Notes: a model not told the origin generated them from the sequence alone. 64,000 nt of DNA from Methyloversatilis sp. (GCF_030696805.1 NZ_JAUYRO010000088.1:1-64000); one strand, 5' to 3'; shown: positions 35,234 to 44,357, counted from the stretch's first letter. Program-made: numbers and translations.

Positions 35234-35487
35234 CGCGAATGCTCTTCGTCAGGCCACAGCAGCATCTGGGCCAGCTGCTGCACGCCGTAGTAGGTCAGCG
35301 CCGGGTGTGCGTTCGCGGCGCCGAACCATCCCTGTCGGGTGAGCATTTCCGGGGTGATCACGGTGTAAGCCGCCCCGATGATCTCGCCGCGCTCGGCTGC
35401 TTTGGCAAGCAGTTCAAATCCGCGCTCGGTCTCGCGTGCGGCGGGCGAGGAAAAGGGAAGAACGATCCGCTGTGAAGTGCCGCGCAT
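35230..35487 (-). CDS. Small phage protein of unknown function
   Basis: 85 residues from ATG 35487 (GAGG eight bases upstream); ATGs at 35493 and 35520 are alternatives. GFELLAKAAERGEIIGAAYTVITPEML and HPALTYYGVQQLAQMLL look like a family recurring in prophages. Convergent with the repressor, with overlapping ends. Confidence 0.55.
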   Translation of the reverse strand: MRGTSQRIVLPFSSPAARETERGFELLAKAAERGEIIGAAYTVITPEMLTRQGWFGAANAHPALTYYGVQQLAQMLLWPDEEHSR

Positions 35488-35637
35488 TGCCATTGCCTCG
35501 TGACGTTGTCGTTGAGGCATTCTTTAGGCTCAGATGCTCGTAGATTGCAAATCGCTGTTAAACGGGCGTGTAGGCGTCACGTTTAGTCCAAAAGGACTAT
35601 GCACAAAGACATACGACCAGGACATGGAGGGCAGGCA

Positions 35638-35883
35638 ATGCCAGAGTTCAGCGTTTCAGTGATCACCCTGATCGGCTTCTGGCATGCGGGCGCGGTGCGC
35701 GGCGCGCAGCAAGGCCGAGGTTTCTTTGTTCGAAACGTGCTCGCCGGCGTGGTTGCCTCGATCGCGGCGATTGTGGCGTTCGGCACCGCCGTGGCGGGCG
35801 GGGGCTGGTGGGTGATAGCGGTAGTGCTCGCTGCCCTGGGCGCGGCCGCGGCCTCGCAAGCGCACCGAATGCCTAAGCCATGA
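35638..35883 (+). CDS. Small membrane protein, candidate moron gene
   Basis: 81 residues from ATG 35638 with GGAGGG seven bases upstream, better than the track start. Two hydrophobic helices ([20 protein letters not shown] and [16 protein letters not shown]). It is on the plus strand, opposite to the flanking phage operons, between gene D and the immunity region; this suggests lysogenic expression. Confidence 0.65.
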   Translation: MPEFSVSVITLIGFWHAGAVRGAQQGRGFFVRNVLAGVVASIAAIVAFGTAVAGGGWWVIAVVLAALGAAAASQAHRMPKP

Positions 35884-36116
35884 GGTTACTGTTGTTCGCC
35901 GTCGCGCTGGCAATCGCTACCCCTACGGTGCTCTCGCGGGGCAACGGCCGTCAGCCGTGCGACCGCGGTGCAGGCGGTATTTCGCACTGTCATGGCGATC
36001 GTTTCGTGTGCAAGAACGGACGCTTGAGCGGCTCGCAGAAAGTGTGTAACCCCGCGGAGCATGGCACTGATTCCGGTGGCAAAAACGGTACCCGGGCGGA
36101 TTCAGTCCGCCGCTGA
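35880..36116 (+). CDS. Small exported Cys-rich protein, candidate moron gene
   Basis: 78 residues with a signal peptide ([19 protein letters not shown]) and a short mature domain [31 protein letters not shown] with four cysteines likely to form two disulfides. Similar mini-domains occur in small secreted proteins of other phages and bacteria. It overlaps the previous gene by 4 bp, so both form one operon. Its 3' end overlaps the end of gene D on the other strand. Confidence 0.65.
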   Translation: MRLLLFAVALAIATPTVLSRGNGRQPCDRGAGGISHCHGDRFVCKNGRLSGSQKVCNPAEHGTDSGGKNGTRADSVRR

Positions 36117-37367
36117 CACCCCGACCGCCGGCTTTATTTCCAGATCTACCGAGGTGACGAATCCGCTGTTGTCGAGCGTGTGGCGGCAGCGGGTGATGAT
36201 CCAGCCGGTGCTGTCGATCTCGGGCTTGAAGCCGCGCACGGTGACCGGCAGCTCGGGGAAGAGGTCCGCGCGGCCTTCGGCGAGGGTGAGCGTGAAGGTC
36301 GCCATGCCGCGCTTGAGGCGCTTCCATTCGGCGTCGGCGCCGCGCAGGGCGTTGGTGCGGTTGGCGTACACGTGCCGCAGCACCTTGTTGTTTTCGCCGC
36401 TGGGCTCGGTGGGCGGCGGGGCGGCGGGCTTGGGTGAATCGACGCCTGCCAGCACGCTGGCCTTCTTGGTGCGGGCCTTGTCTTTCCAGTACTGCGCGCG
36501 CACGCCGGTGTAGTCCTGCCGGTTGCCCTGGCGCTGTATTTTCTGCCACTCCTCGCGCGCGGCGCGCTCGGCGTTCTTCTTCGATACGTAGGTGTGGCTC
36601 AGGGTTTTCACGCCGCCCACCGGGCCGCTGCCGTCGCCTGGCAGGTAGGGCGCATCGTCGCTGACGAACACGTGCGATCGCTCGGCGGCGCGCACGTCGT
36701 GGTAGTGGGCGACGACGCCGGTGTAGCCGGCGCGGTCGGCCACGGCGAAGCGGTGGCTGTCGCCGCTCGATCGCTGAATGATCACGGTGGGCAGCGTCTG
36801 ACCGCTGGCCGTGGTGGCCTGGCCGGCACGCATGAAGATCAGCCGGCCGGCCTTCACGGTGGCAATGACGTCGAGGTCGCGCGCCATGCGCGTGAGCAGG
36901 TTCACATCGCTCTCATGGGTCTGGTCGGTGTGCTCGATCGCGAGTGTGTCGAGATCGCCGCTGATGGCCGGCGTGAGGCCATTGCGCTCGGCGATGGTGC
37001 GCACCACGTCGCCGCACGTCACGTCGAAGTAGCTGCATTCGCGCTTGGTGGATAACCCGGTGCGCAGATCTGCGCTGCGCGCGCGCAGGGTGAGCACGTC
37101 GGGCGGGCCGTTGTGTTCCAGCTCATCGACCAGGTAGCTGCCCTTGTCGGTCAGCGCCTCGCCCTTCCAGCCGATCCACAGTTCAACGCGTGCGCCGCGC
37201 GGCGGCAGGGCGAGCAGGCCATCGGTGTCGTCGAGGTCGATTTCGAGCGTGTCGGCTTCGAAGCCGCGGTTGTCGGTGAGGGTGAGGCTGGCCAGCCGTG
37301 GGCGGATGCGGTCGGTGATGTCTTCGCCATCGACGCGCAGGCGGTATGCGGGCTGGCGCGCCGTCAT
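36102..37367 (-). CDS. D: Late control protein D (baseplate hub, VgrG-like)
   Basis: 421 residues. [45 protein letters not shown] is the standard opening of P2 GpD, a homologue of the T4 gp27 baseplate hub. [31 protein letters not shown] is also conserved. Last structural gene of the FI operon, overlapping U by ATGA. Confidence 0.92.
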   Translation of the reverse strand: MTARQPAYRLRVDGEDITDRIRPRLASLTLTDNRGFEADTLEIDLDDTDGLLALPPRGARVELWIGWKGEALTDKGSYLVDELEHNGPPDVLTLRARSADLRTGLSTKRECSYFDVTCGDVVRTIAERNGLTPAISGDLDTLAIEHTDQTHESDVNLLTRMARDLDVIATVKAGRLIFMRAGQATTASGQTLPTVIIQRSSGDSHRFAVADRAGYTGVVAHYHDVRAAERSHVFVSDDAPYLPGDGSGPVGGVKTLSHTYVSKKNAERAAREEWQKIQRQGNRQDYTGVRAQYWKDKARTKKASVLAGVDSPKPAAPPPTEPSGENNKVLRHVYANRTNALRGADAEWKRLKRGMATFTLTLAEGRADLFPELPVTVRGFKPEIDSTGWIITRCRHTLDNSGFVTSVDLEIKPAVGVSAAD

Positions 37368-38077
37368 GCCGGGCGCACCAGCAGGTCAAGGATGTTGCGC
37401 AGCTCGGGCGCCGGCATGCTGGCCAGGTCTTCGAACTGCGCGAGGTTGGGCAGGCCGAGGGCGGTGAGATCGGGGAAGGTGGCTACGGCGGTGATGAGGT
37501 CGCCCATGGCCGAAAGGTCGGGTAGCGGCGGCAGCTGCAGGTCGGTGAGGTCGGGCAGCGTGGGCAGGGTGAGGCCTACGCGCTCGGCGAGGTCGGTGAG
37601 GCCGCCGAAGCCGTCGATCAGGTCAGCGCCGATCACCGTGCCGAGCTTGTCGAGCAGTGTATCGGCGACGGATTGGGCCTGATCGATCATCAGCCCCAAG
37701 GGCACGTCGGCGCGCTTGAGCGATATCGAAAATTCGATGCGGCGCGCGGCGCCGTCGTCGAAAAACAGGGTGCGCGTGGTCTGCAGCGATTCAACGACGA
37801 ACATGCCGTGTATCCAGCCCGAGCCCTCTACCAGCGGCAGCGCTTCGCCTTGGTCGGCCATGGTTTCGAGCATGTCGATCGAGAGCCGGCCGCCGGTGAG
37901 TTCCGGGTGCAGCACGCCGGTGAGGGTGATGGTGTCGGCATCGGGGCCGGTGAATTGCAGCGCCGGGCGCTCGCCCACACGCGATTGCTCGGCGTGGCGC
38001 CACGACATGGCGCGCTGCATCTCCTGAAAGGGCAGGGTGCGCAGCTCGAAAACGAAGAGGCCGAGGGCGAGCATCAT
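37364..38077 (-). CDS. U: Phage tail protein U with a C-terminal extension
   Basis: 237 residues. The first 140 or so (LFVFELRTLPFQEMQRAMSWRHAEQSRVG, LTGVLHPELTGGRLSIDMLETM, WIHGMFVVESLQTTRTLFF) are P2 GpU-like; P2 GpU itself is about 159 residues. The remaining part is a Leu/Pro/Asp-rich extension with repeated LPDL-type units. It probably caps or terminates the tail tube. Confidence 0.88.
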   Translation of the reverse strand: MMLALGLFVFELRTLPFQEMQRAMSWRHAEQSRVGERPALQFTGPDADTITLTGVLHPELTGGRLSIDMLETMADQGEALPLVEGSGWIHGMFVVESLQTTRTLFFDDGAARRIEFSISLKRADVPLGLMIDQAQSVADTLLDKLGTVIGADLIDGFGGLTDLAERVGLTLPTLPDLTDLQLPPLPDLSAMGDLITAVATFPDLTALGLPNLAQFEDLASMPAPELRNILDLLVRPA

Positions 38078-38083
38078 GATGGG

Positions 38084-40279
38084 CTACTCCATATCGGTGA
38101 GGCGGCTGCGGCCGCGCGCGGCGGTGGCGCGCTCACGCTGTTCGAGCTGGCGCTGCACTTCGGCCGCCATGTCCTGCGGCGACTGGCCGGGCTGCTGCAC
38201 AAGGGTGATGGGCGCGCTGGTGGCGTAGGTGACGCTGCCGCCACCGCCGGCCATCAGCGGCGCGGCAGCGGCGGATGATGCACCGCTGCCGATGCCGAAC
38301 TTCGCCGCCAGCTCTTGCGCGGCGCGCACCTTATCGAGCACCCACGTGATCTTCGAGACGAAAAACCGCTCGATGCCATCGGCGATGAAGCGGAACACGT
38401 CGACGAAGGCGCTCTTGATGCGGTCCCAGTTGTTGTAGATCGTGAAGGCGGCGATGCCGATGGCCGTCAGCACAGCGAGCATCGGCCCGGCCGCGCCGAC
38501 CACTGCGACCACAACCGGCGCTACCAGCGCGAGGCCCAGCTTGACCAGCGCCAGAGGGCCAAGTACTGCGGCAATGCCCAGTGCGAGAGCGCTCACGCCG
38601 GTCACCAGCGCGGCGATGGCCGCTGCACCCGTGACGATGCCTTGGGTGAGGCCCGGATTCGCCTGCATCCACCGGTGAAGGCCGTCGAGCATGGTGTCGA
38701 CGGTGTCGAGCAGCGAAAAGAGCACGCTCTTGAGCACACTGCCGCCCTGCGCGCTGTCTGCAAACAGGCGGTTGAGCGTCATCTGCCAGCGAGCCGACAA
38801 GGTCGTGTTGCGGGCGTCCGCTTCGCGCGCCATCGAGCCGCGCGCCTGCTCATCATTCACCAGCGCGAGCTGGCGGCGGTACTCGCCCATGTTCTCGGCG
38901 ATCTTGGCGACGTCGTCGCCGTATTCCTTGCCGAAGAGGCCGACCGCCGCGCCCAGCTGCTGCTCGCGCGGCAGGGCCTTGATGGCTTCGAGCACGCGCA
39001 GGATGGTGCCGGTGCTGTCCTTGATCATGCCGGTCTGCACGGCGTCGGGCGACAGGCCGATCGAGTGCAGCGCGGCTTGAAACTTCGCCGGCTGATTGCC
39101 GGCGATGGCCAGCTCACGGATCAGCGCGTTGGCGCCGGTGGCGGCCACCTCGGCCGAGGCGCCCAGGCTGAGGAACGTCGAGCCAAGCGCCGCGGCATCC
39201 TTGAACGACATGCCCACCGTCTGGCTGATGCCGGCGATGCGCTGCATCACCTCGATGATGTCCGCACCCTTCGACTGCGCGTTGTCGTCGAGCCAGTTGA
39301 TGGTGTCGCCGAGCTGGCTGATGCTGGCGATCGGGATCTTGTAGAGGTTGGCAATGCGGGCGATGTTTTCGCCGATCTCGCCGGCGGCGGCATCGAACGC
39401 CGTGGCGGCCATGGCGGCGGTGTCGGCAAAGGCGAGCAGATCGGCCTTGCCCTGTATGCCCATGCGCGCGCCAGCCTCCACCAGCGCTGCAATCTCGGTG
39501 GTCGCCATCGGGATGCGGCGCGACATGGCCACAATCGCGTCGGCCATGTCGTAGTAGGTCTGGGTGTAGCGGCCGTTGGCGTCGCGCGCGCCCTCGACCT
39601 GCCGCGCCACGCCGAGCATGGCGTCTTCGAACGTGGCGTAGTTCTTGACCATGTTGAGTATCGGCAGGCCCATGGCCACACCGGCTGCTGCACCGCTGGC
39701 GCCAGCGCCGGCCAGCGCGTTGCGCCGGCTCATGGCCTGGTCGTAACGTTCGTGCGCCGCGCGGGCGCGGGCCATCTGCTCGCCGTGAGTCTTGAGCCGG
39801 GCCGTCTGCTGTGCAAGGGCCTGGTTGGCGGCGTCAATGCGGCCCTTCAGTTCGCGCTGGTGCGTGGCGAGCTTGGCCGTGGGCATGCCGGCACGCTCCA
39901 GCTCGAGCCGGGTGCGCTGCTGGCGCTCGGCCAGCGTGGCGTGCGCATCTTTCAGCCGTGCGGCTTCTCGGCGCGCGGCTTCGAAGGCGCGGGTCTGCGC
40001 CTTGGTCGGTGCCTCGGTCGCCTTCATGGCCGTGGCCAGTTCTTTCACCTTCGCCTGGGCGTTGGCCAGCGCGCCAGCGGTGGCGTGAAAGTCGCGTGTG
40101 GTGGTGCGGAACGATTCAAGCTTCTTCTGCTGCTGCTCAAGTTCGCGCAGCCGGTCGCGCGCGCCCTTCACCGCCTTCGAGAGCCCGTTTGACGATTCGA
40201 GCACCCGCTTGAGCGGCGCGGTGGCGCGGTCGACCGCGTCGAGAATGACCTGCAGGCGAAGGGAACGGTCAGATGACAT
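38084..40279 (-). CDS. T: Tail tape measure protein
   Basis: 731 residues. Long N-terminal coiled coil (residues about 25-180), the TP901-type core (YYDMADAIVAMSRRIPMATTEIAALVEAGARMG), and hydrophobic helices near residues 560-640 (ITGAAAIAALVTGVSALALGIAAVLGPLALV). It sets tail length and exits during DNA injection. Sits directly downstream of the E/E' tail chaperones, as in P2. Confidence 0.92.
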   Translation of the reverse strand: MSSDRSLRLQVILDAVDRATAPLKRVLESSNGLSKAVKGARDRLRELEQQQKKLESFRTTTRDFHATAGALANAQAKVKELATAMKATEAPTKAQTRAFEAARREAARLKDAHATLAERQQRTRLELERAGMPTAKLATHQRELKGRIDAANQALAQQTARLKTHGEQMARARAAHERYDQAMSRRNALAGAGASGAAAGVAMGLPILNMVKNYATFEDAMLGVARQVEGARDANGRYTQTYYDMADAIVAMSRRIPMATTEIAALVEAGARMGIQGKADLLAFADTAAMAATAFDAAAGEIGENIARIANLYKIPIASISQLGDTINWLDDNAQSKGADIIEVMQRIAGISQTVGMSFKDAAALGSTFLSLGASAEVAATGANALIRELAIAGNQPAKFQAALHSIGLSPDAVQTGMIKDSTGTILRVLEAIKALPREQQLGAAVGLFGKEYGDDVAKIAENMGEYRRQLALVNDEQARGSMAREADARNTTLSARWQMTLNRLFADSAQGGSVLKSVLFSLLDTVDTMLDGLHRWMQANPGLTQGIVTGAAAIAALVTGVSALALGIAAVLGPLALVKLGLALVAPVVVAVVGAAGPMLAVLTAIGIAAFTIYNNWDRIKSAFVDVFRFIADGIERFFVSKITWVLDKVRAAQELAAKFGIGSGASSAAAAPLMAGGGGSVTYATSAPITLVQQPGQSPQDMAAEVQRQLEQRERATAARGRSRLTDME

Positions 40280-40325
40280 GGTGGCACCTCAAAGCATGCG
40301 GGGCGGCCGAAGCCGCCCCGCGTGA

Positions 40326-40442
40326 TCACTGATCCGGCTGCGTCCGGACCCTCGCGCGCTCACGCCAGGCGAGCAGCTCGGCCAGGCTGAGCGCGCACAT
40401 GTCCGACAGCGGCCAGTGGAACACCACGGCAATGTCGGCCAT
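40326..40442 (-). CDS. GpE'-type tail chaperone segment (38 aa), missed by the ORF track
   Basis: Reads MADIAVVFHWPLSDMCALSLAE and continues to a stop at 40326, the short P2 GpE family sequence with the H-W-P/E-L-x-x-W pattern. It is in the -1 frame relative to E, so it is probably made mainly as the C-terminal part of a frameshifted E-E' protein, although the ATG at 40442 could also be used. Confidence 0.82.
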   Translation of the reverse strand: MADIAVVFHWPLSDMCALSLAELLAWRERARVRTQPDQ

Positions 40443-40450
40443 GGCGTCTT

Positions 40451-40771
40451 CTAGCCGGGCGGGGCAACCAATCCCGTCGTCGTCGCTGCTGCGCCCGGCG
40501 AGTCGGCCGGCAGCAGCGACTTCGGCAGTAAAAAACTGCTGATCTCCATCGCGCAGGCCATGAGGTCAGCCGGGTCCATGTTCGCCACCTCAGGCGCAGT
40601 GAGCGCAGGCTCGGTGATGCGCGGCAGCACCGCCATGACCGCGCCGACTTCCATGCGCAGCAGGTCAGAGAGCACCAGGCCGCGCAGCTCGCCGGCAGCG
40701 GGCTTGCGCAGGGTGATGGCGGTGATGCGGGTGTCACCGCGGGGGATGGGGGTTTCGAGGGCGATGTTCAT
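40451..40771 (-). CDS. E: Tail assembly chaperone E
   Basis: 106 residues from ATG 40771. LETPIPRGDTRITAITLRKPAAGELRGLVLSDLLRMEVGAVMAVLPRITEPALTAPEVANMDPADL is the P2/Mu-type tail assembly protein. A slippery heptamer at 40529-40535 would let a fraction of ribosomes shift to the -1 frame and continue to 40326, giving a 148-residue E-E' fusion. Lies between the glycosidase cassette and the tape measure gene. Confidence 0.88.
   Translation of the reverse strand: MNIALETPIPRGDTRITAITLRKPAAGELRGLVLSDLLRMEVGAVMAVLPRITEPALTAPEVANMDPADLMACAMEISSFLLPKSLLPADSPGAAATTTGLVAPPG
40529..40535 (-). promoter_or_regulatory. -1 ribosomal frameshift slippery site T TTT TTA
   Basis: On the minus strand the E frame reads AGT TTT TTA CTG, a canonical X XXY YYZ heptamer. 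Slipping back one base gives an open frame of 67 codons running through the GpE' sequence to the stop at 40326. P2 uses the closely related T TTT TTG at the same place. GC-rich sequence downstream could provide a stimulatory structure. Confidence 0.8.
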
Positions 40772-40778
40772 GAGGTGC

Positions 40779-41873
40779 TCACGCGTAAATGAAACCTTTG
40801 GATGTTCTGACCACGTATTGCCCGTCGACGAGACGAACTTCCAGCATGTTCGTACCGCACAGCTTGTTGATCGCGTCCCACGCCTGCGAGATAACGGGCG
40901 AAGTGACCGGGTTTCCCGACAGCGCAAGGGGCCCGTCGTAATCGTAGAGCAGCATCGCACTCACACCCTCGATGATGCAGCCCAGCGCCTGTCTAAAAGC
41001 CCACTTTGCATACAACTGATCTTTGTTTGGGCTGCTGGAAATCGCGATGTGTTCGGGCGATGAGGGTGACGATGCATAACCTGTTTCGCCCCAGATGATC
41101 GGCTTGCCGGAAACACCGGCGGCCGCGAGGTTGGTACGAAGAGCACGCATGTAAACGCCGACGTTTGTACCCTGACCTGTCCGCAGGAACGGGTCATCGT
41201 CCCACCACCGGTAGTACGGGTGAACACACACCGCATCCAGCCAATCCTTTCCCGTGCCGCCGGCCCCGTCACTGGCCGCGAACAGACCGGCTAAGTGGCC
41301 CGCGGCACTCCAGTCGCTGGGTGTGGTGACCACGATTTCAGGATCCACTGCTTTCGCCGCGATGTAGACGGCGCGGCAGATCGCCGCCATCTGAGCCGCG
41401 GTTCCCTTATAGAAACCGCTGCTGCCGTCCCATGCGGGTTCGTTCCAAGGTTCGATGTACCGAAAGAAACGACGTCCGCCCGCGTTGTAGCGTTGTAGCA
41501 GCGCTGTGACGAATGCAGTCACGAAAGCCGGATCAGCAGGCGATGCGCCACTTGGGTTGCCGTACGGATCGGAAAAAGCACCTCCGAGACGTGCAAAGGC
41601 AGGGGTGCCGCTCAATACATACCAGCCTTGAATACCGCGAGCTTCGAGTTCGGCAACGATGATGTCGAGTTGAGTCCAGTCGTACACGCCCGCTGAAGGG
41701 TTCTGGGTGACCCACAGCAGATATTTGTTGTCCGCCGTCTTGTGATCCCAGATGCGGTAGGTCTTATAGCCGAACGATGGCTCGGCGGTGTCCGTGGGAT
41801 AGCCGTTCGGCCACCGATGAACGTTGATACCGAAAAAGTCCTCGGGTACGGCGACGAATCCGGACCACTTCAA
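40779..41873 (-). CDS. Clan GH-A-type glycoside hydrolase within the tail operon
   Basis: 364 residues. A TIM-barrel glycosidase: acid/base Asn144-Glu145 in EPWNEPAW (end of strand 4) and nucleophile Glu263 in IIWGETGYAS (strand 7), with barrel strands FFGINVHRW, GWYVLSGTPAFA, VVTTPSDWS and LDAVCVHPYY between. Overall style is GH39/GH5-like. It has no signal peptide, so it would reach its substrate in the virion. It sits between FII and E, a junction normally occupied by nothing in P2. Base composition is visibly lower in G+C than the flanking genes. Substrate unknown; a capsular or O-antigen polysaccharide is likely. Confidence 0.82.
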   Translation of the reverse strand: MKWSGFVAVPEDFFGINVHRWPNGYPTDTAEPSFGYKTYRIWDHKTADNKYLLWVTQNPSAGVYDWTQLDIIVAELEARGIQGWYVLSGTPAFARLGGAFSDPYGNPSGASPADPAFVTAFVTALLQRYNAGGRRFFRYIEPWNEPAWDGSSGFYKGTAAQMAAICRAVYIAAKAVDPEIVVTTPSDWSAAGHLAGLFAASDGAGGTGKDWLDAVCVHPYYRWWDDDPFLRTGQGTNVGVYMRALRTNLAAAGVSGKPIIWGETGYASSPSSPEHIAISSSPNKDQLYAKWAFRQALGCIIEGVSAMLLYDYDGPLALSGNPVTSPVISQAWDAINKLCGTNMLEVRLVDGQYVVRTSKGFIYA

Positions 41874-41881
41874 TTCGCCGC

Positions 41882-42481
41882 CTACCGAAAAGGGCGCTTT
41901 TCGACCTCGAACGAGGTGATGGTTGCGATCTCTGCCGAAGCAACACCGCCCGCCGTCGCTGTGTAGGCACCGAGCGTGAGGAACAGGTCGTTCTGATTCA
42001 TGTTCGGGACAGTGAAATCGGCGGGGATGTCCGGAGCGCCGTTCCCGGACAATGTGTTCAGCAGGGTGCCGTTGCCGAGCCGGCGGATACTGGTTGCGCT
42101 GACCCGCATGAAGTCAAGGGTGCCAGAGCCTGCATCCGTCGCTCCGCTCAGTGCCGTGGTCGCAGAACTGTTGACAGCCACGTCGGTGGCGATCTCGCCG
42201 GTCGTTCCAAAATAAAAAAGAGCGAAAGCGTTGTCAGTGACGCCGTTCTTTTTTATGCCGAAGTGAACTCGAATCACATCGCCGTCTCTGGCCAACAGCT
42301 TTTTATCCACAAGAACCTGTGCAACCTTTCTCGGCGTTGTGGTGTTTCCGAGCGTCGAAAATGCGGGACCGAAAGTCACCTGTCGATGCACGTTGCTGTT
42401 GGCGGATTGGTTCTTTGCTTCAGGCTTCCAGTTCGGGAGCTTGTCCGGGGTGACACCGGTGCGCGCACGTGAATTACTCAT
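41882..42481 (-). CDS. Putative virion protein in the glycosidase cassette
   Basis: 199 residues, beta-rich (VIRVHFGIKKNGVTDNAFALFYFGTTGEIATDV, DFTVPNMNQNDLFLTLGAYTATAGG). It looks like a beta-sandwich adhesin or carbohydrate-binding protein. No family recognised. Only 8 bp separate it from the glycosidase and it shares its lower G+C, so both likely arrived together; it could be the attachment partner of the enzyme. Confidence 0.6.
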   Translation of the reverse strand: MSNSRARTGVTPDKLPNWKPEAKNQSANSNVHRQVTFGPAFSTLGNTTTPRKVAQVLVDKKLLARDGDVIRVHFGIKKNGVTDNAFALFYFGTTGEIATDVAVNSSATTALSGATDAGSGTLDFMRVSATSIRRLGNGTLLNTLSGNGAPDIPADFTVPNMNQNDLFLTLGAYTATAGGVASAEIATITSFEVEKRPFR

Positions 42482-42505
42482 CTCAATCTCCTGTTGTGAC
42501 GACCG

Positions 42506-43012
42506 TCAAACGCCGATGGCCTTGCGCTGCTCGGCGAGCCGATCAACGCCGTCAATGGTTTCGATGAAGTTCAGCAGGTCGATTTCGATCTCGACGCGGC
42601 CGTTGATGGTGAGCCGGTAGTAGGTCAGCGGCACCGTGGTTTTCATGCCTGCGTCTTCGCCGGCCTTTGCATTGCCGGGGTCGATCTCGGTGAAGCGGCC
42701 GCGCGCGCTGACTTCAACGGCATCGACCACGCCGGTGTCGTCGCGCTGGTAGGCGCCGACCCAGCGCAGTTGCCGGCCGGAGATGTTGGCGCTGCCGAAG
42801 CTGCGGTAGATCTCCGGCATGAAGCCGGTGGTGATCTCCATGGACATGCCCTGCATGCCCTGGTCGATGGTGACGTCGCCGTTCATGCCGCCGCCGCGGT
42901 ACTCCTCGGTCTTTCGCATGAGCTTGGGCAGCACGACCTCGGGGCAGATACCGACGTAGCTGTTGCCGTCGTTGAAGAAGTTGAAGTTCTTGAGCTTGCT
43001 GGGCAGTCCCAT
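42506..43012 (-). CDS. FII: Major tail tube protein FII
   Basis: 168 residues. MGLPSKLKNFNFFNDGNSYVGICPEVVLPKL is the standard opening of P2 GpFII, followed by ITTGFMPEIYRSFG and PLTYYRLTINGRVEIEIDLLNF. It polymerises to form the inner tail tube. Follows the sheath gene by 46 bp. Confidence 0.95.
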   Translation of the reverse strand: MGLPSKLKNFNFFNDGNSYVGICPEVVLPKLMRKTEEYRGGGMNGDVTIDQGMQGMSMEITTGFMPEIYRSFGSANISGRQLRWVGAYQRDDTGVVDAVEVSARGRFTEIDPGNAKAGEDAGMKTTVPLTYYRLTINGRVEIEIDLLNFIETIDGVDRLAEQRKAIGV

Positions 43013-43058
43013 GGTGGTGGTCTCCGGTCAGTGCGGGCGCGGGCGGTCAGGCGCTCAA

Positions 43059-44231
43059 TCAGGCGTTGACCCGAGCGGCGAAGTCGATGAGGTAACGGTC
43101 TGTGATGCGCTGCTGGAAGAGCAGCGTTTCGAGCGGCGGGACGGGGGTGTAGTCGTAGTCGATGTACAGCTTCCCGCTCTTCAGGGTGACCGGGTCGTTG
43201 ATCTCTTCGTTGTACCAAGCCTCCGCGCCGATGATGTAGCCCAGCCCCTTCAGCTCGCGGAACTTGGCGTTCACGCCGTCGATGATGTCGCGCACGAGTT
43301 GCGGGTGCATCGGCTTGTCGACGGCCCACATGTGGGCTTCGGCGATGGTGTCGGCCAGCACCTGGGCGGTGCGGGTGTAGGGCTCAAACGCGAACAGCGG
43401 ATCGTCGCTGCAGGTGCGCGAACCCCAGAAGCGGAAGCCATCGCGGCGGATGAGGCAGGTGACGTCGCTGCCGTTCAGGAAGTTGGCGTCGGTCGCGGTT
43501 TCCTGCAGGTCGAAGTAGACATCTTTCGTGAGGCCGGTGACGCCCTGCACGGCGACGTTCGACAGCGACTTGTGCCAGCCCACCGTGTGGTCGATGTAGG
43601 CGCGCAGGCCGACCGCGCGGGCGGTGGCGAGCGCCGTGGCGTTGGCTTCGGTGACGGTGTCGAACGCCTGAAAGTCGCCGTAGATGAGCATGAGTTCGCG
43701 GGCGGCGAAGGTGTCGCGGTAGGTGACGGCCTCTTCCTTCGTGTCGCAGTCGTGGGCGGCGATGTAGGCGAAGCCGCGCAGCTTCTGAGCGATGATCGCC
43801 AGCTCGGCGGCCACGGCTGGGGTATCGAGCCCGGGCGCGGCGAGGATGCGCGGGCGCACACCCACTTTGCCTTCGGCCGCGAGCAGCGCCTTGAGGCCCG
43901 TGTATTGGCCCCCGACCGTGACAGTGCCGATGGCGTTCGCGGTGGTGGCCGCGGCATCGACGCCGGGCTCGATGCGCACGACGACGACGAAGGCGTTGCC
44001 GTGGTCGGCGATGGCGTCGAGCACCTTGGCGAGCGTGCCGGTTGCACCGGCCGCGCCGATGGCGGTGAGCACGCTGGTGACGAGCACCGGGGTGTTGATC
44101 GGGAAGACGTCGTCGTCGGCGTCGGGTGCGGTTGCGACGATGCCGATCACCGAGGTGGCGATGGTGCGGATGGGGCGGATGCCCTCGTTGATCTCGATGA
44201 CGCGTACGCCGTGGTGGTAGGTGTCGGGCAT
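43059..44231 (-). CDS. FI: Contractile tail sheath protein FI
   Basis: 390 residues. [31 protein letters not shown] and [36 protein letters not shown] are typical of P2-type sheath proteins; FRFWGSRTC is the conserved C-terminal motif. First gene of the PF late operon. Confidence 0.95.
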   Translation of the reverse strand: MPDTYHHGVRVIEINEGIRPIRTIATSVIGIVATAPDADDDVFPINTPVLVTSVLTAIGAAGATGTLAKVLDAIADHGNAFVVVVRIEPGVDAAATTANAIGTVTVGGQYTGLKALLAAEGKVGVRPRILAAPGLDTPAVAAELAIIAQKLRGFAYIAAHDCDTKEEAVTYRDTFAARELMLIYGDFQAFDTVTEANATALATARAVGLRAYIDHTVGWHKSLSNVAVQGVTGLTKDVYFDLQETATDANFLNGSDVTCLIRRDGFRFWGSRTCSDDPLFAFEPYTRTAQVLADTIAEAHMWAVDKPMHPQLVRDIIDGVNAKFRELKGLGYIIGAEAWYNEEINDPVTLKSGKLYIDYDYTPVPPLETLLFQQRITDRYLIDFAARVNA

Positions 44232-44308
44232 GTCGGGCTCCTGGTGGGCGGGGGTGCCGGCTGATGTGGGTGGAGCATGCCGCGCGCGCGCGGCTGCGTG
44301 GTGCTCAG

Positions 44309-44333
44309 CGGGTTGTCTGCGGCCGCGTTACAT
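44309..44333 (-). promoter_or_regulatory. Ogr-type box of late promoter PF
   Basis: GGTTGT-N13-ACATCA on the plus strand, 78 bp upstream of the FI ATG. Eighteen base pairs toward FI lies a run of alternating CG. Same layout as the boxes ahead of V and between O and P. Confidence 0.6.
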
Positions 44334-44357
44334 CACGGCGCGTTGATCCACCCGAAT

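Noticed and set aside
38315-40192. 625-aa ORF antisense to the tape measure gene
   Set aside because: His/Arg/Gly-rich shadow ORF with no domain; the opposite strand encodes a clear tape measure protein.
40360-40737. 125-aa ORF overlapping E
   Set aside because: It is in the remaining frame (not the -1 frame) and is Arg/Cys-rich; the -1 frame carries the real GpE' sequence.
42963-44264. 433-aa plus-strand ORF over the sheath gene
   Set aside because: Shadow of FI; Asp/Gly/His-rich low-complexity sequence.
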